From positions 1 through 64,000 of the forward strand of contig DAOQWL010000024.1 in NCBI GenBank assembly GCA_035342095.1: a DNA stretch of 64,000 nucleotides. The letters are read 5' to 3'. The notes under the pieces are model-generated. The model ran no database searches. It worked only from the letters and a program-made list of their open reading frames with translations, and had not been told where the DNA came from. How positions within the stretch are numbered: position 1 is the stretch's first letter; each line of letters opens with the position of its first letter. Shown here piece by piece: positions 16,505-24,083 of this stretch. A program made the translations under genes and the position numbers. Source of the stretch: PLanc-01 sp035342095 (lineage in GTDB: Bacteria > Planctomycetota > Phycisphaerae > Sedimentisphaerales > Anaerobacaceae).

Positions 16505-17783
16505 CACTGCGGCCTTCGAGTCGGCCTGTCGGTACCTGCCCGGCGGGGTGAACTCCCCGGTCCGCGCGTTTGGCGGGGTGGACCTCCAGCCGCTCTTCAT
16601 CGACCGGGCGGCCGGATCCCGAGTCTTCGATCTCGACGGCAACGAGTACATCGATTATGTCGGGTCCTGGGGGCCCATGATTCTCGGACATTCGCACCCG
16701 GCGGTCGTCGCCGCCATCGAGAAGGCGGCCCGGAAGGGGACTTCCTTCGGCGCCCCCACGCTGGCGGAGACGGAGCTGGCCGCGCGGATCGTTCGGGCTT
16801 TCGGCTCCGTCGGGAAGCTCCGCCTCCTGAGCAGCGGGACCGAAGCGGTGATGACTGCCATCCGCCTGGCGCGGGCCCACACGGGTCGCGATGTGATCGT
16901 CAAAATGGCCGGTTGCTACCATGGGCACAGCGATTCGCTGCTGGTGGTCGCGGGTTCCGGCCTGGCGGAGCGGGGCACCGCTGCCAGTCCCGGCGTGCCG
17001 GAGGCCCTGGCCGCACTGACGGTTGTCGTTCCATACAACGACCTCGACACGCTCTCGCAGGTCTTCCGCAGGCAGCCGGGGGATGTTGCCGCCGTCCTGG
17101 TGGAGCCCGTCGCGGCCAATATGGGGGTCGTTCCCCCCGAGCCGGGCTACCTCGAAGGACTGCGCCGCCTCTGCGACGAGAACGGAACGCTGTTGATCTT
17201 CGACGAGGTCATCAGCGGATTCCGCGTGGCCTTCGGCGGCGCCCAGGAGCGATACGGCGTCCGGGCCGACCTCACCTGCCTGGGCAAGATCGTCGGCGGG
17301 GGATTGCCCCTGGCCGTCTGCGGCGGGCGGGCCGAGATCATGGACCTGCTGGCCCCCGTCGGGCACGTCTACCAGGCGGGCACCCTCAGCGGCAATCCGC
17401 TGGCGACGGCCTCCGCCAACGCGACGCTGGGGATTCTGGAGGCCGACGACGGGCCCCGGAGGAAATACGCCCAGCTCGAATCCACCGCGGCTGGCCTGGA
17501 AGCGGGCCTGGCCCGGGCGGCCGCCGATGCTGGCGTGCCGGTCACGATCAATCGCGTGGGCTCGATCCTGAGCTGCTTCTTCACGGCCGAACCCGTGCGG
17601 GACTTCGAGGACGTTCGTGCGACCGACGTGCCCGCCTTCAAGCGGTTTTTCGCGAGGATGCTCGAACGCGGCATCTACCTGGCGCCGAGCGCCTACGAGG
17701 CCATGTTCGTCTCCCTGGCGCATACGGAACAGGACATCGAGCGGACCGTCGAGGCCGCCCGCGAGAGCTTCCGTCGTTCGTAG
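16488..17783 (+). CDS. hemL: Glutamate-1-semialdehyde 2,1-aminomutase
   Basis: A 431-aa PLP enzyme that converts glutamate-1-semialdehyde to 5-aminolevulinate in the C5 route to heme and other tetrapyrroles. Signature features are ARYLPGG-like 'CRYLPGGVNSPVRAFGG' at the N terminus, 'AGCYHGHSDSLLV', 'LIFDEVISGFR' (cofactor Asp) and the PLP-Lys motif TCLGKIVGGGLPL. The length is normal for the family. The ribosome-binding site is weak and the ATG at 16488 overlaps an AT-rich palindromic element; TTG at 16482 is an alternative start. No other heme genes are adjacent. Confidence 0.95.
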   Translation: MVNHKSTAAFESACRYLPGGVNSPVRAFGGVDLQPLFIDRAAGSRVFDLDGNEYIDYVGSWGPMILGHSHPAVVAAIEKAARKGTSFGAPTLAETELAARIVRAFGSVGKLRLLSSGTEAVMTAIRLARAHTGRDVIVKMAGCYHGHSDSLLVVAGSGLAERGTAASPGVPEALAALTVVVPYNDLDTLSQVFRRQPGDVAAVLVEPVAANMGVVPPEPGYLEGLRRLCDENGTLLIFDEVISGFRVAFGGAQERYGVRADLTCLGKIVGGGLPLAVCGGRAEIMDLLAPVGHVYQAGTLSGNPLATASANATLGILEADDGPRRKYAQLESTAAGLEAGLARAAADAGVPVTINRVGSILSCFFTAEPVRDFEDVRATDVPAFKRFFARMLERGIYLAPSAYEAMFVSLAHTEQDIERTVEAARESFRRS

Positions 17784-17806
17784 TGACGCCGGGAGGGGTT
17801 CAGCCG

Positions 17807-17853
17807 CATGGGCGTCCCGCCCATGATTCCGAGTCACGGGCAAGATGCCCGTG
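17807..17853. repeat. Double REP-like hairpin element
   Basis: Two hairpins in tandem: CATGGGC-GTCCC-GCCCATG (17807-17825) and CACGGGCA-AGA-TGCCCGTG (17835-17853). They lie just after hemL. A relative with the same GGGCA/TGCCC core is found at 46135-46161. Confidence 0.65.
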
Positions 17854-17889
17854 CTACGATGTCTTGCCAACGTGCTTTGGGGTGCTCCA

Positions 17890-19029
17890 ATGACGATGCG
17901 GTTCTTTGTGTCGATGGTCGTTTTAATCCTCGGTTGTATGGGTTCTGCATCCGCCCAGACGGCTGGGGAGGTTCGTGACGTCGTCGGCGTCGTGCACGTC
18001 GCCGGGCGATACCATTTGACGGACAAGGACTTCCTCAACGAGGGCGCCGACCAGATCCTGGCCCTGGGTTCGCGGGTGATCAAGGTCTGGTTCTATGGAA
18101 AGCGTCACGAGCACCCGGACGGCGTCTATCCGTACAACTCGCAGTGGCCCAAGGCCGGCTCGCTCGTCGAGGGGGCGCAGACGCCGTACTACAGGGACCT
18201 GTTCAGCAAGCCCTTCACGACGTACATCCTGGTGGTCACCGCGTTGGGCCGCGACGACGGCTACTGGCGCAATGGTATCACCGACGAGCAGAAGGCCGAC
18301 GAACAACGCCAGTTCTACGAGCTGACCAGGCATCTGCTGACGACCTATAAAGGTACCGGCAAGACCTTCGTCCTCCAGCACTGGGAAGGCGACTGGATGG
18401 TCCGAGGCAACTTCGACGCCAACACCAGGCCGACGGAGCCGGCTCTCAAGAGCATGATCGAGTGGCTCAATGCCCGCCAGGCGGGCGTCAACCAGGCCCG
18501 CGAGGAGATGGGCTGGCAGGGCGTTCGCGTCTACCATGCCACCGAGGTCAATCGCGTGGTCCAATCGATGCGACAGGACTTCCCCAACATGGTCACGAGG
18601 GTTCTTCCCCACACGGATCTGGACCTGGTCTCGTACTCCGCCTGGGACTCGGCGACCGAGCACTACCGCGATCCGAACGTCCTTCGCCAGGCGCTGGATT
18701 TCCTCGCGGCCCACACGCCGGACAGTGCCGACTTTGGCGATCGTAACGTCTATATCGGCGAGTTCGGCATGCCCGAGAGCGGCTACACGCTCGACCAGAT
18801 CCGCACCGCCATCCCCAACGCGGTCCGCACCGGCCTGGAGTGGGGTTGTCCCTACATCGTCTACTGGCAGCTCTACTGCAACGAATTGAAGGACCCCAAC
18901 GCCAAGCCCTCGGTCCAGAGCAACGATGCGGTTCGCGGCTTCTGGCTCATCCGTCCCGACGGCACGAAGTCCTGGCTCTGGGACTACTTCCACGACCTGC
19001 TCGCGCGGAATCGCCCGCCAGTTCTGTAG
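17890..19029 (+). CDS. Secreted glycoside hydrolase-like protein (TIM-barrel type)
   Basis: A 379-aa protein with a signal peptide (MTMRFFVSMVVLILGCMGSASA). The mature protein has the rhythm of a clan GH-A barrel. The candidate acid/base is Glu in LQHWEGDWMVRG, and the candidate nucleophile is Glu in YIGEFGMPESGY, about 150 residues later; 'YIVYWQLYCNE' resembles the last barrel strand. No established GH family was recognised with certainty. ATG at 17890 was chosen because the signal peptide begins there; an in-frame ATG at 17845 would add an unlikely extension. There is no operon partner. The substrate is unknown. Confidence 0.62.
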   Translation: MTMRFFVSMVVLILGCMGSASAQTAGEVRDVVGVVHVAGRYHLTDKDFLNEGADQILALGSRVIKVWFYGKRHEHPDGVYPYNSQWPKAGSLVEGAQTPYYRDLFSKPFTTYILVVTALGRDDGYWRNGITDEQKADEQRQFYELTRHLLTTYKGTGKTFVLQHWEGDWMVRGNFDANTRPTEPALKSMIEWLNARQAGVNQAREEMGWQGVRVYHATEVNRVVQSMRQDFPNMVTRVLPHTDLDLVSYSAWDSATEHYRDPNVLRQALDFLAAHTPDSADFGDRNVYIGEFGMPESGYTLDQIRTAIPNAVRTGLEWGCPYIVYWQLYCNELKDPNAKPSVQSNDAVRGFWLIRPDGTKSWLWDYFHDLLARNRPPVL

Positions 19030-19159
19030 GGTAATCTGTGCCGCTGCGCGGGGTGGAATCGATTGTCTCATAATAGATTGCAGTGATTCACCAGGATGCC
19101 TGGGAACGTCCTTCCCTGGCTGCGAGTTGTCTTGTGTGTCAGGATCATCTACATTTTAC

Positions 19160-19188
19160 TTGACTTGTCTGCTGAAAAACGGTATAGT
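19160..19188 (+). promoter_or_regulatory. Promoter with long leader before the DUF5648 gene
   Basis: TTGACT (19160-19165) and TATAGT (19183-19188) with a 17-bp spacer. The gene starts at 19445, leaving a leader of about 250 nt. Confidence 0.7.
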
Positions 19189-19444
19189 GGTGAAACTGGG
19201 GTGGTTGAAGTGTTTGCGACGCATGGTGTGTGCTGATTTCGGGAGTATGGGCTATAGCGAGGGTCCGACGAAGAGTTGTCTTGTATCCCCCAAGGCCCAG
19301 CGATGTACAGGACCTTGGCTGACGTCGGATTCTTGTGTGAGCGTTTCCGTAGAGGTTCAGAAGTAGAAACGAGGGGGTGGAGCGGTTCTCCCGGTCAATG
19401 AAGGGGGGCGGCCGCACTGAGGAACAGTCTCGAGTGGAGGTTGG
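19189..19444 (+). other. Structured 5' leader of the DUF5648 gene
   Basis: Within this gene-free stretch an outer stem TCCGACG (19264-19270)/CGTCGGA (19323-19329) encloses an inner stem CCAAGG (19290-19295)/CCTTGG (19313-19318). GGAGG precedes the start codon. No known riboswitch class was recognised. The rest of 19030-19159 shows nothing. Confidence 0.4.
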
Positions 19445-20539
19445 ATGATGAAAACGATCCGAATGTCCGTATTGATGACCTGTGTCCTGCTGCTGGCTGG
19501 CGTGGCGAGTGCCGACATCGTCACGATCAGGCACAAGATGAACTACCTGGACAACGACTGGGAGGCCGACGTCTGGTTCGTGGAGAAAGACACGATTCTG
19601 GACCACTCTCCCTATTGTCGAAACACCAACGAGGACTGGGGCTGGACCCATGTCGTCAGGGATAACATCCCGAAGGGCGCCACCGGCATCGAATCGGCTA
19701 CCGTGACCATCATCGCGTGGAAGATCGACGTGGAGATCGGCGAGGACGACATGATCTACGCGCTGGCCGAGCCGGCGGCTTCGACCAGCGAGGCCAAGAC
19801 GAACGGGACCGAGCTGGGCATTCTGAACAGCTACCTGACGTCGCCGATCACCGTGGAATGGGCGAGCATGGACGGGGACTCCCACCAGATAAACGGCTAC
19901 GAGGAGCTGTGGTCCACCACGACGTTCGAGCTGACGGCCGACATGCTCGAAGATCTCTGGACGAACGGCGAGATCAGCTTCTACATGAACATCGACGCGA
20001 CCGGCGGCAACGGCATGCGGGCCACGCTGGAGAGCGCCGTGCTGGAGGTCGATTACATCGCCCCGAAGCCGAAGGTGACGTATGTCAACATCCATCGGTT
20101 CTGGTCGGAATCGCTGTGCGGGCACTTCTACACCGCCAGCGAGGACGAAGCGAACTTCGTCATCGACAACTACTCCGCCACGTGGACGTACGAAGGCGTC
20201 GTCTACGTCGCCATGGCCGATGACAGCGATCCGATGTCCGTCCCGGTGTATCGGTTCTGGTCGAGCACGGGGAACGTTCACTTCTACACCGCCGATGCGG
20301 GCGAAGCGAACTACGTCATCGACCACTACTCGGGCACCTGGACGTATGAAGGCATTGTGTTCTACGTCTATCCGTCCGACTATCAGCCGGAGGGCGCCTC
20401 CCCGGTGTATCGGTTCTGGTCGAATCCGCTGAGTCGGCACTTCTACACCATCAGCGAGGACGAGATGAACTTCGTTTGCGACCACTATTCGTCCGTCTGG
20501 ACCTATGAAGGAATCGTCTGGAACGCCTTCGCGCCCTGA
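19445..20539 (+). CDS. Secreted protein with three C-terminal DUF5648-type repeats
   Basis: A 364-aa exported protein with a signal peptide ending near 'VASADIV'. Residues about 25-205 form a beta-rich domain, with a 'WTTTFELTADML'-like segment, similar to the carbohydrate-binding-like or DNRLRE-type domains of planctomycete surface proteins. Residues about 215-364 are three ~50-aa repeats, each with the pattern 'YRFWS....HFYT...E..(Y/F)V.D.YS..WTYEG', which matches the DUF5648 repeat. These repeats are found in secreted enzymes and adhesins and may bind a surface ligand. GGAGG precedes the tandem ATGs at 19445/19448. A terminator follows at 20572. Confidence 0.72.
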   Translation: MMKTIRMSVLMTCVLLLAGVASADIVTIRHKMNYLDNDWEADVWFVEKDTILDHSPYCRNTNEDWGWTHVVRDNIPKGATGIESATVTIIAWKIDVEIGEDDMIYALAEPAASTSEAKTNGTELGILNSYLTSPITVEWASMDGDSHQINGYEELWSTTTFELTADMLEDLWTNGEISFYMNIDATGGNGMRATLESAVLEVDYIAPKPKVTYVNIHRFWSESLCGHFYTASEDEANFVIDNYSATWTYEGVVYVAMADDSDPMSVPVYRFWSSTGNVHFYTADAGEANYVIDHYSGTWTYEGIVFYVYPSDYQPEGASPVYRFWSNPLSRHFYTISEDEMNFVCDHYSSVWTYEGIVWNAFAP

Positions 20540-20571
20540 TCCCTGCGGGGTCCTGAAGAACGCCAACCTGT

Positions 20572-20613
20572 GCTGCCGGGAGACGACTTGCTCATCTTCC
20601 GGCAGCTTTATTT
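20572..20613 (+). terminator. Intrinsic terminator after the DUF5648 gene
   Basis: GCTGCCGGG (20572-20580) pairs with TCCGGCAGC (20598-20606), followed by TTTATTT. Confidence 0.7.
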
Positions 20614-20716
20614 CTGCGCTCGCGCGGAACTGCAGGGTCAATCATCGACCTGCCACCAGCCGCCGTCGAAGTCATGCCACTGCGGCGTCGTGACGACGAT
20701 TTGGAGGAGTACGAGC

Positions 20717-21152
20717 ATGAGGATCAATCGGGTGCTGGTCGTCCTCGGGTGTGTTGGCTCGCTGCCCTCACCGTTGCCCCTGCCCGGGCGGGATACGACG
20801 TGATCGTTCCGTCCGAGATTGAGTATGGCACACAGGGCAATGTGGGCAGGGGGATAGGATACTGGGGCTGGGTGATCGCGGGCGATGAGACGCTCGCCGC
20901 GGGTGATTTCAGCAGCGCGATTCTGACTATACAGGTACGGCGACGTTCACAGGGTCCGTGACAATCGGCGGAGAAAGGGTGAGCTACTCCACATCCCTGA
21001 TCCTGGGTGATTTCGAGCGGGATTTCTACGCCAGGATTGTCACTGGTCAGCGGCTGTCGTCCGCACCGGTTGTCCCCGTTCCGGGAGCCATCCTTCTGAG
21101 CGGTGTCGGCCTGGGCCTCGTTGGCTGGATACGCAGACGCGGGATCCTGTAG
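20717..21152 (+). pseudogene. Frameshifted PEP-CTERM-like exported protein
   Basis: A strong GGAGGAG (20703-20709) precedes an ATG at 20717 whose product begins like a signal peptide (MRINRVLVVLGCVGS). The frame then shifts near 20755 to one that continues 'LAALTVAPARAGYDV', completing a normal signal peptide. It shifts again near 20930 to a third frame that ends with VPVPGAILLSGVGLGLVGW followed by IRRR. That tail is a typical C-terminal sorting anchor of the PEP-CTERM class: Pro motif, membrane helix, basic end. With both shifts repaired the protein would be about 145 aa. Either a decaying gene or two sequencing errors would explain this. The gene is small and has no recognised domain between signal and anchor. 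Confidence 0.6.
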
Positions 21153-21543
21153 AGCGACGGGACTCAGGACCGGCCAACGAATCGCCTGGGAAGAGTCCAC
21201 GGGCAAGGACCCAGGCGGTCATGCCTCCGTCAGCCATCGACGCAAGCAGATGCACAGTGTCCCTATCTGAAAACAAGCCGCCGAAGATGCCATGATGCTG
21301 TCTTCGCAGGCGTCGGGGAGGCTTGGCGCGCTTCCCGCTCCCTGCCCAGTTCCGCCATCGTCCAGAGCCACAAAGGCTACGTGCGGGAGCTAAAATATGT
21401 AAAAATAGGGTGAAAACACGGACTGCCCCCCCCAATGGCACATAGGGAAAGCAGGGATTGTTCCCACTTACCAAAAACAGAGTATACCTATCGGCGTACT
21501 GCCTAAGTGAGCAATGTATTCGCAACATGTCGCAAAACTTGTT
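21153..21543. other. Gene-free stretch
   Basis: No coding region or RNA could be supported. The part around 21395-21420 is locally AT-rich. Confidence 0.5.
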
Positions 21544-21571
21544 TTGAAACACGCCCACTATGGGTTAAGAT
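21544..21571 (+). promoter_or_regulatory. Probable promoter of the small exported protein gene
   Basis: TTGAAA (21544-21549) and TAAGAT (21566-21571), 16-bp spacer, 63 bp before the start codon. Confidence 0.5.
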
Positions 21572-21634
21572 AACCTGGTGTTGTGGCAAGTTGCAGGTCG
21601 TACTCTGAAAGTCCTCTTACTAAGGAGACGGTCG

Positions 21635-22009
21635 ATGAAAAAGACCCATATCGGAGTCATCGTGCTTTGCGCAGTTCTCTGTGTCGGCCTTGCCGGCATC
21701 GCCATCGCCAATAGCGCGGTGGACGGCGATGAGCCAGCCATGATGGTTTCCCCCAGCGTCATCGTCCTTGCCAAGGTGTCAATTATCACGGTCCATACAA
21801 ACATCGCACTGTCCGCAGTCGTACCCGGCACGATCGCCCTCGATGGCGTCGAGGCAACCGGCGTCTTCGCCGATAGTCTCGGTCACCTCGTGGCCAAGTT
21901 CGCAATAGCGGACCTTGACCTGGCGCCCGGCCAAGTGACTCTAACGCTGACCGGGGACTTCAAGAGTGGCGAGGACTTCTCCGCCACGGACGACGTTATC
22001 GTCAGGTAG
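21635..22009 (+). CDS. Small exported protein of unknown function
   Basis: A 124-aa protein beginning with a signal peptide (MKKTHIGVIVLCAVLCVGLAG, then AIA). The mature part of about 95 residues has short alternating strands: 'VSIITVHTNI', 'GTIALDGVEATGVFADSLGHL', 'GQVTLTLTGDF'. This resembles an Ig-like beta sandwich of about one domain, such as occurs in surface or dockerin-type proteins. AAGGAGA lies at the right distance before the ATG. It is monocistronic, between a probable promoter (21544-21571) and a gene on the opposite strand. No function can be assigned. Confidence 0.62.
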   Translation: MKKTHIGVIVLCAVLCVGLAGIAIANSAVDGDEPAMMVSPSVIVLAKVSIITVHTNIALSAVVPGTIALDGVEATGVFADSLGHLVAKFAIADLDLAPGQVTLTLTGDFKSGEDFSATDDVIVR

Positions 22010-22078
22010 TCACTGCAGCAGGCCATGACGCCCGCCAAGGAAGGCGAGTCCAGTCCACAGAATGCATAGTTCCGGGAT

Positions 22079-22315
22079 CTAACAGACCAGGAACACCCAG
22101 GCGAGTACTGGCACAGTGATGGCGATAGGGCCCGCGAAGACTACCGTACACATCGCCTCAGGCATATCGAGGCCATAGGCCACACCGGCGGCGCAAACCC
22201 ATGCCCCCGCGACGACCGCGGCCACGGCGTGCTTCCATCGCCGAGCCCTCGCCCTTGACGCGGTCTCCTGATTGACAGGCACACACTGTTCGAGCATCCA
22301 GAACATCTTGTGCAT
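22079..22315 (-). CDS. Small two-helix membrane protein (uncertain)
   Basis: A 78-aa reading frame (start MHKMFWMLEQC) with two hydrophobic helices, 'HAVAAVVAGAWVCAAGVAYG' and 'VVFAGPIAITVPVLAWVFLV', joined by a short polar turn and preceded by a basic stretch. The frame continues upstream to a GTG at 22426, but that extension has no protein-like character. The ribosome-binding site is weak. A TATAAT on the minus strand lies near 22450. There is no recognised family. It may be a genuine small membrane protein or a chance frame. Confidence 0.35.
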   Translation of the reverse strand: MHKMFWMLEQCVPVNQETASRARARRWKHAVAAVVAGAWVCAAGVAYGLDMPEAMCTVVFAGPIAITVPVLAWVFLVC

Positions 22316-22523
22316 CACCACCACGCAAGCGGATTCCGTGTGACCGTCTCTCTGGGGGGGAGGTCGGTCCTCTTCAGGGGATTGCAGGCGGTCTGCCCGA
22401 AGAGAACGAAATCGTGAGAATCTCACGCACTCGCTGAATCGTGTTGCGTATTATACTCCCATCGAATCATAGTATGAGGGTGTGTAATTACTACAACAGG
22501 GTGCCTATTCGAAAGGGTGGATC

Positions 22524-22751
22524 ATGACGATGTTCCGTCGAGACTCATTGAGGCGCGTTCTTCTGGCGGCGCTGGCCCTGGGGGCCGTGGCGATGGTCGG
22601 CGGGGTCGGCGGAGCCGGCAGCGGCAGAGCGGTCACAGGGACGTTGCGGACCTCTCGTTCGGAACGTCCCTTCTGCTTCGATAGTTGTGGGCGTGTGACT
22701 CCGTCTCCTGGAATCGTCAGGGGTTCGGCGGCAGGGGGCAGTAGACGGTGA
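22524..22751 (+). CDS. Short signal-peptide-like reading frame (doubtful)
   Basis: A 75-aa frame whose first ~30 residues look like a signal peptide (MTMFRRDSLRRVLLAALALG, Ala/Gly-rich core). The rest is low-complexity and overlaps the 3' end of the histidine kinase gene on the other strand. GGGTGG precedes the ATG. It may be the remnant of an exported gene cut by rearrangement. The stretch 22316-22523 has no other content that could be supported. Confidence 0.25.
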   Translation: MTMFRRDSLRRVLLAALALGAVAMVGGVGGAGSGRAVTGTLRTSRSERPFCFDSCGRVTPSPGIVRGSAAGGSRR

Positions 22752-23922
22752 AGGTCGTGCCCGCCTTGGCGGTGCTGGTGAACGAGACGCTGCCCTTGAG
22801 GTACCGCTCGGTGAGCAGCTTGATGCTGTAGGTGCCCAGGCCTCGCCCTCGACCCTTCGTCGAGAAGGACCGCTGGAAAATCTGGAGCTGGACCTCGCGC
22901 GACATGTGGCCTGGATTGTGGACCCAGAACTTCGCCACGCGGTTCGCCACGGTGCAGCCGACGGTGACGGTCTCGCGGGCGTGGCAGGCTTCCAGTGCGT
23001 TCTTGACCATGTTGCCCAGAATCCTCGCCATCAGGGTCTTGTCGCAGACGAGGGCGACGTCGGCGGCCTGCTCGTCGAGATGGAGTTCCCGGTCGTGTCC
23101 CGCGGGGTGCCTGCTGTAGATCGCGATCATCTCGTGGAGCACCTGGAGCGAACCGACGCGTTCGGGCTTGAGGGTCAGCTCGCCGCTCTCGGCCCGCAGC
23201 AGGATCCGCTGGGCGTCGATCTCGTCGATCAGCTCGCCGCAGAGGCGATGGATCGTGTCGGCGTACTCCGGGACCTTGTCGGGCGTCCCCTTTCTCAGGA
23301 AATCGGCGTACCAGGACAGGCCGTAGGCGACGTTGTAGATGTCGTGCAGGAAGATGTGCTCCAGGGCCTGCCGGCGTTTCTCGTGACTGATGTCCAGCGC
23401 CGTGCAGATCGTGAATCGCTCCCCTTCGATCACCACGGGCGTCGTCCAGATCCTCAGGTCGACCGCTTCGCTGTTGTGTTTGCGGATGATCCGGCATTCC
23501 TGGATGTCGCCGTGGCCGCTCTGGCCCGCCAGGATGGCATGGACGGCCCCGCACAGGCTGCAGAACTCTGTGGTGCCGCAGCCGCCCTCGGACTCGAAGC
23601 CGTGCGTGCAATCCAGCGCCTCGCCCGGACGAAGGCCGAGGAGGCTCTTGCCCCGGTGCTCAGGTGGCACCAGATCCGCGAGCCGCTGGTTCGAGAAGAT
23701 GATCTGGCGATGCTCGTTGAGCACCATGAGAACGCAGGGCATCATGTCGGGAAGCATGCCCAGGAACTGTTTGCCGGTGAAGAGCCGGCTCTGCCGCACG
23801 ACCTCTTCCGGCGCAGCCCGTTCGGCTGGAGCGAACTTCGTTGCCATCTTTTTCGCGGCCATTCCTTGCGATCCAACAACCACGGCGTCTCTGTGCCTCC
23901 CCTGATTCTCGGAGTCACTCAT
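22717..23922 (-). CDS. PAS-domain sensor histidine kinase
   Basis: A 401-aa cytoplasmic kinase. A PAS domain (about 55-175) carries four cysteines in the spacing C105, C115, C121, C124 (CTHGFESEGGCG then CSLCG), which could bind a metal or cluster. The H-box is FLHDIYN, with phospho-acceptor H193. The ATPase domain has N-box ILGNMVKNALEA (N304/N308) and G2 box GRGRGLGTYS. The usual DxGxG of the G1 box is reduced to NPGHM. No membrane segment is present and no response regulator is adjacent, so it is an orphan. The start at 23922 is the first in-frame ATG; one at 23862 is possible. Confidence 0.85.
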   Translation of the reverse strand: MSDSENQGRHRDAVVVGSQGMAAKKMATKFAPAERAAPEEVVRQSRLFTGKQFLGMLPDMMPCVLMVLNEHRQIIFSNQRLADLVPPEHRGKSLLGLRPGEALDCTHGFESEGGCGTTEFCSLCGAVHAILAGQSGHGDIQECRIIRKHNSEAVDLRIWTTPVVIEGERFTICTALDISHEKRRQALEHIFLHDIYNVAYGLSWYADFLRKGTPDKVPEYADTIHRLCGELIDEIDAQRILLRAESGELTLKPERVGSLQVLHEMIAIYSRHPAGHDRELHLDEQAADVALVCDKTLMARILGNMVKNALEACHARETVTVGCTVANRVAKFWVHNPGHMSREVQLQIFQRSFSTKGRGRGLGTYSIKLLTERYLKGSVSFTSTAKAGTTFTVYCPLPPNP

Positions 23923-24047
23923 CGGAGTTCGCCTGCGATACTCGCATCATTGTGGCAGAATCGGCTCGCGGAATCAAGAGGGAATATGCACGCTGGGGCA
24001 CTCCGGCTCGCAGTGTGCTTGTGAGGCATATCTTCCAGAGCGCATAC

Positions 24048-24068
24048 GATAACGCCTTACGGCGTCAC
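24048..24068. repeat. Dispersed palindromic repeat, copy 1
   Basis: GATAACGCCTTACGGCGTCAC forms a hairpin (ACGCC/GGCGT). Its exact reverse complement occurs at 46038-46058, and the similarity extends about 20 bp further to one side. Confidence 0.6.
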
Positions 24069-24083
24069 TGCCAACGCAGCCTG

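Noticed and set aside
17890..19029. Assignment to a specific GH family such as GH5 or GH39
   Set aside because: Catalytic-type Glu residues are plausible but the family-specific patterns are not clear enough.
19189..19444. Cyclic-di-GMP (GEMM) or other known riboswitch in the leader
   Set aside because: The conserved core sequences of known classes could not be found; only general stems are visible.
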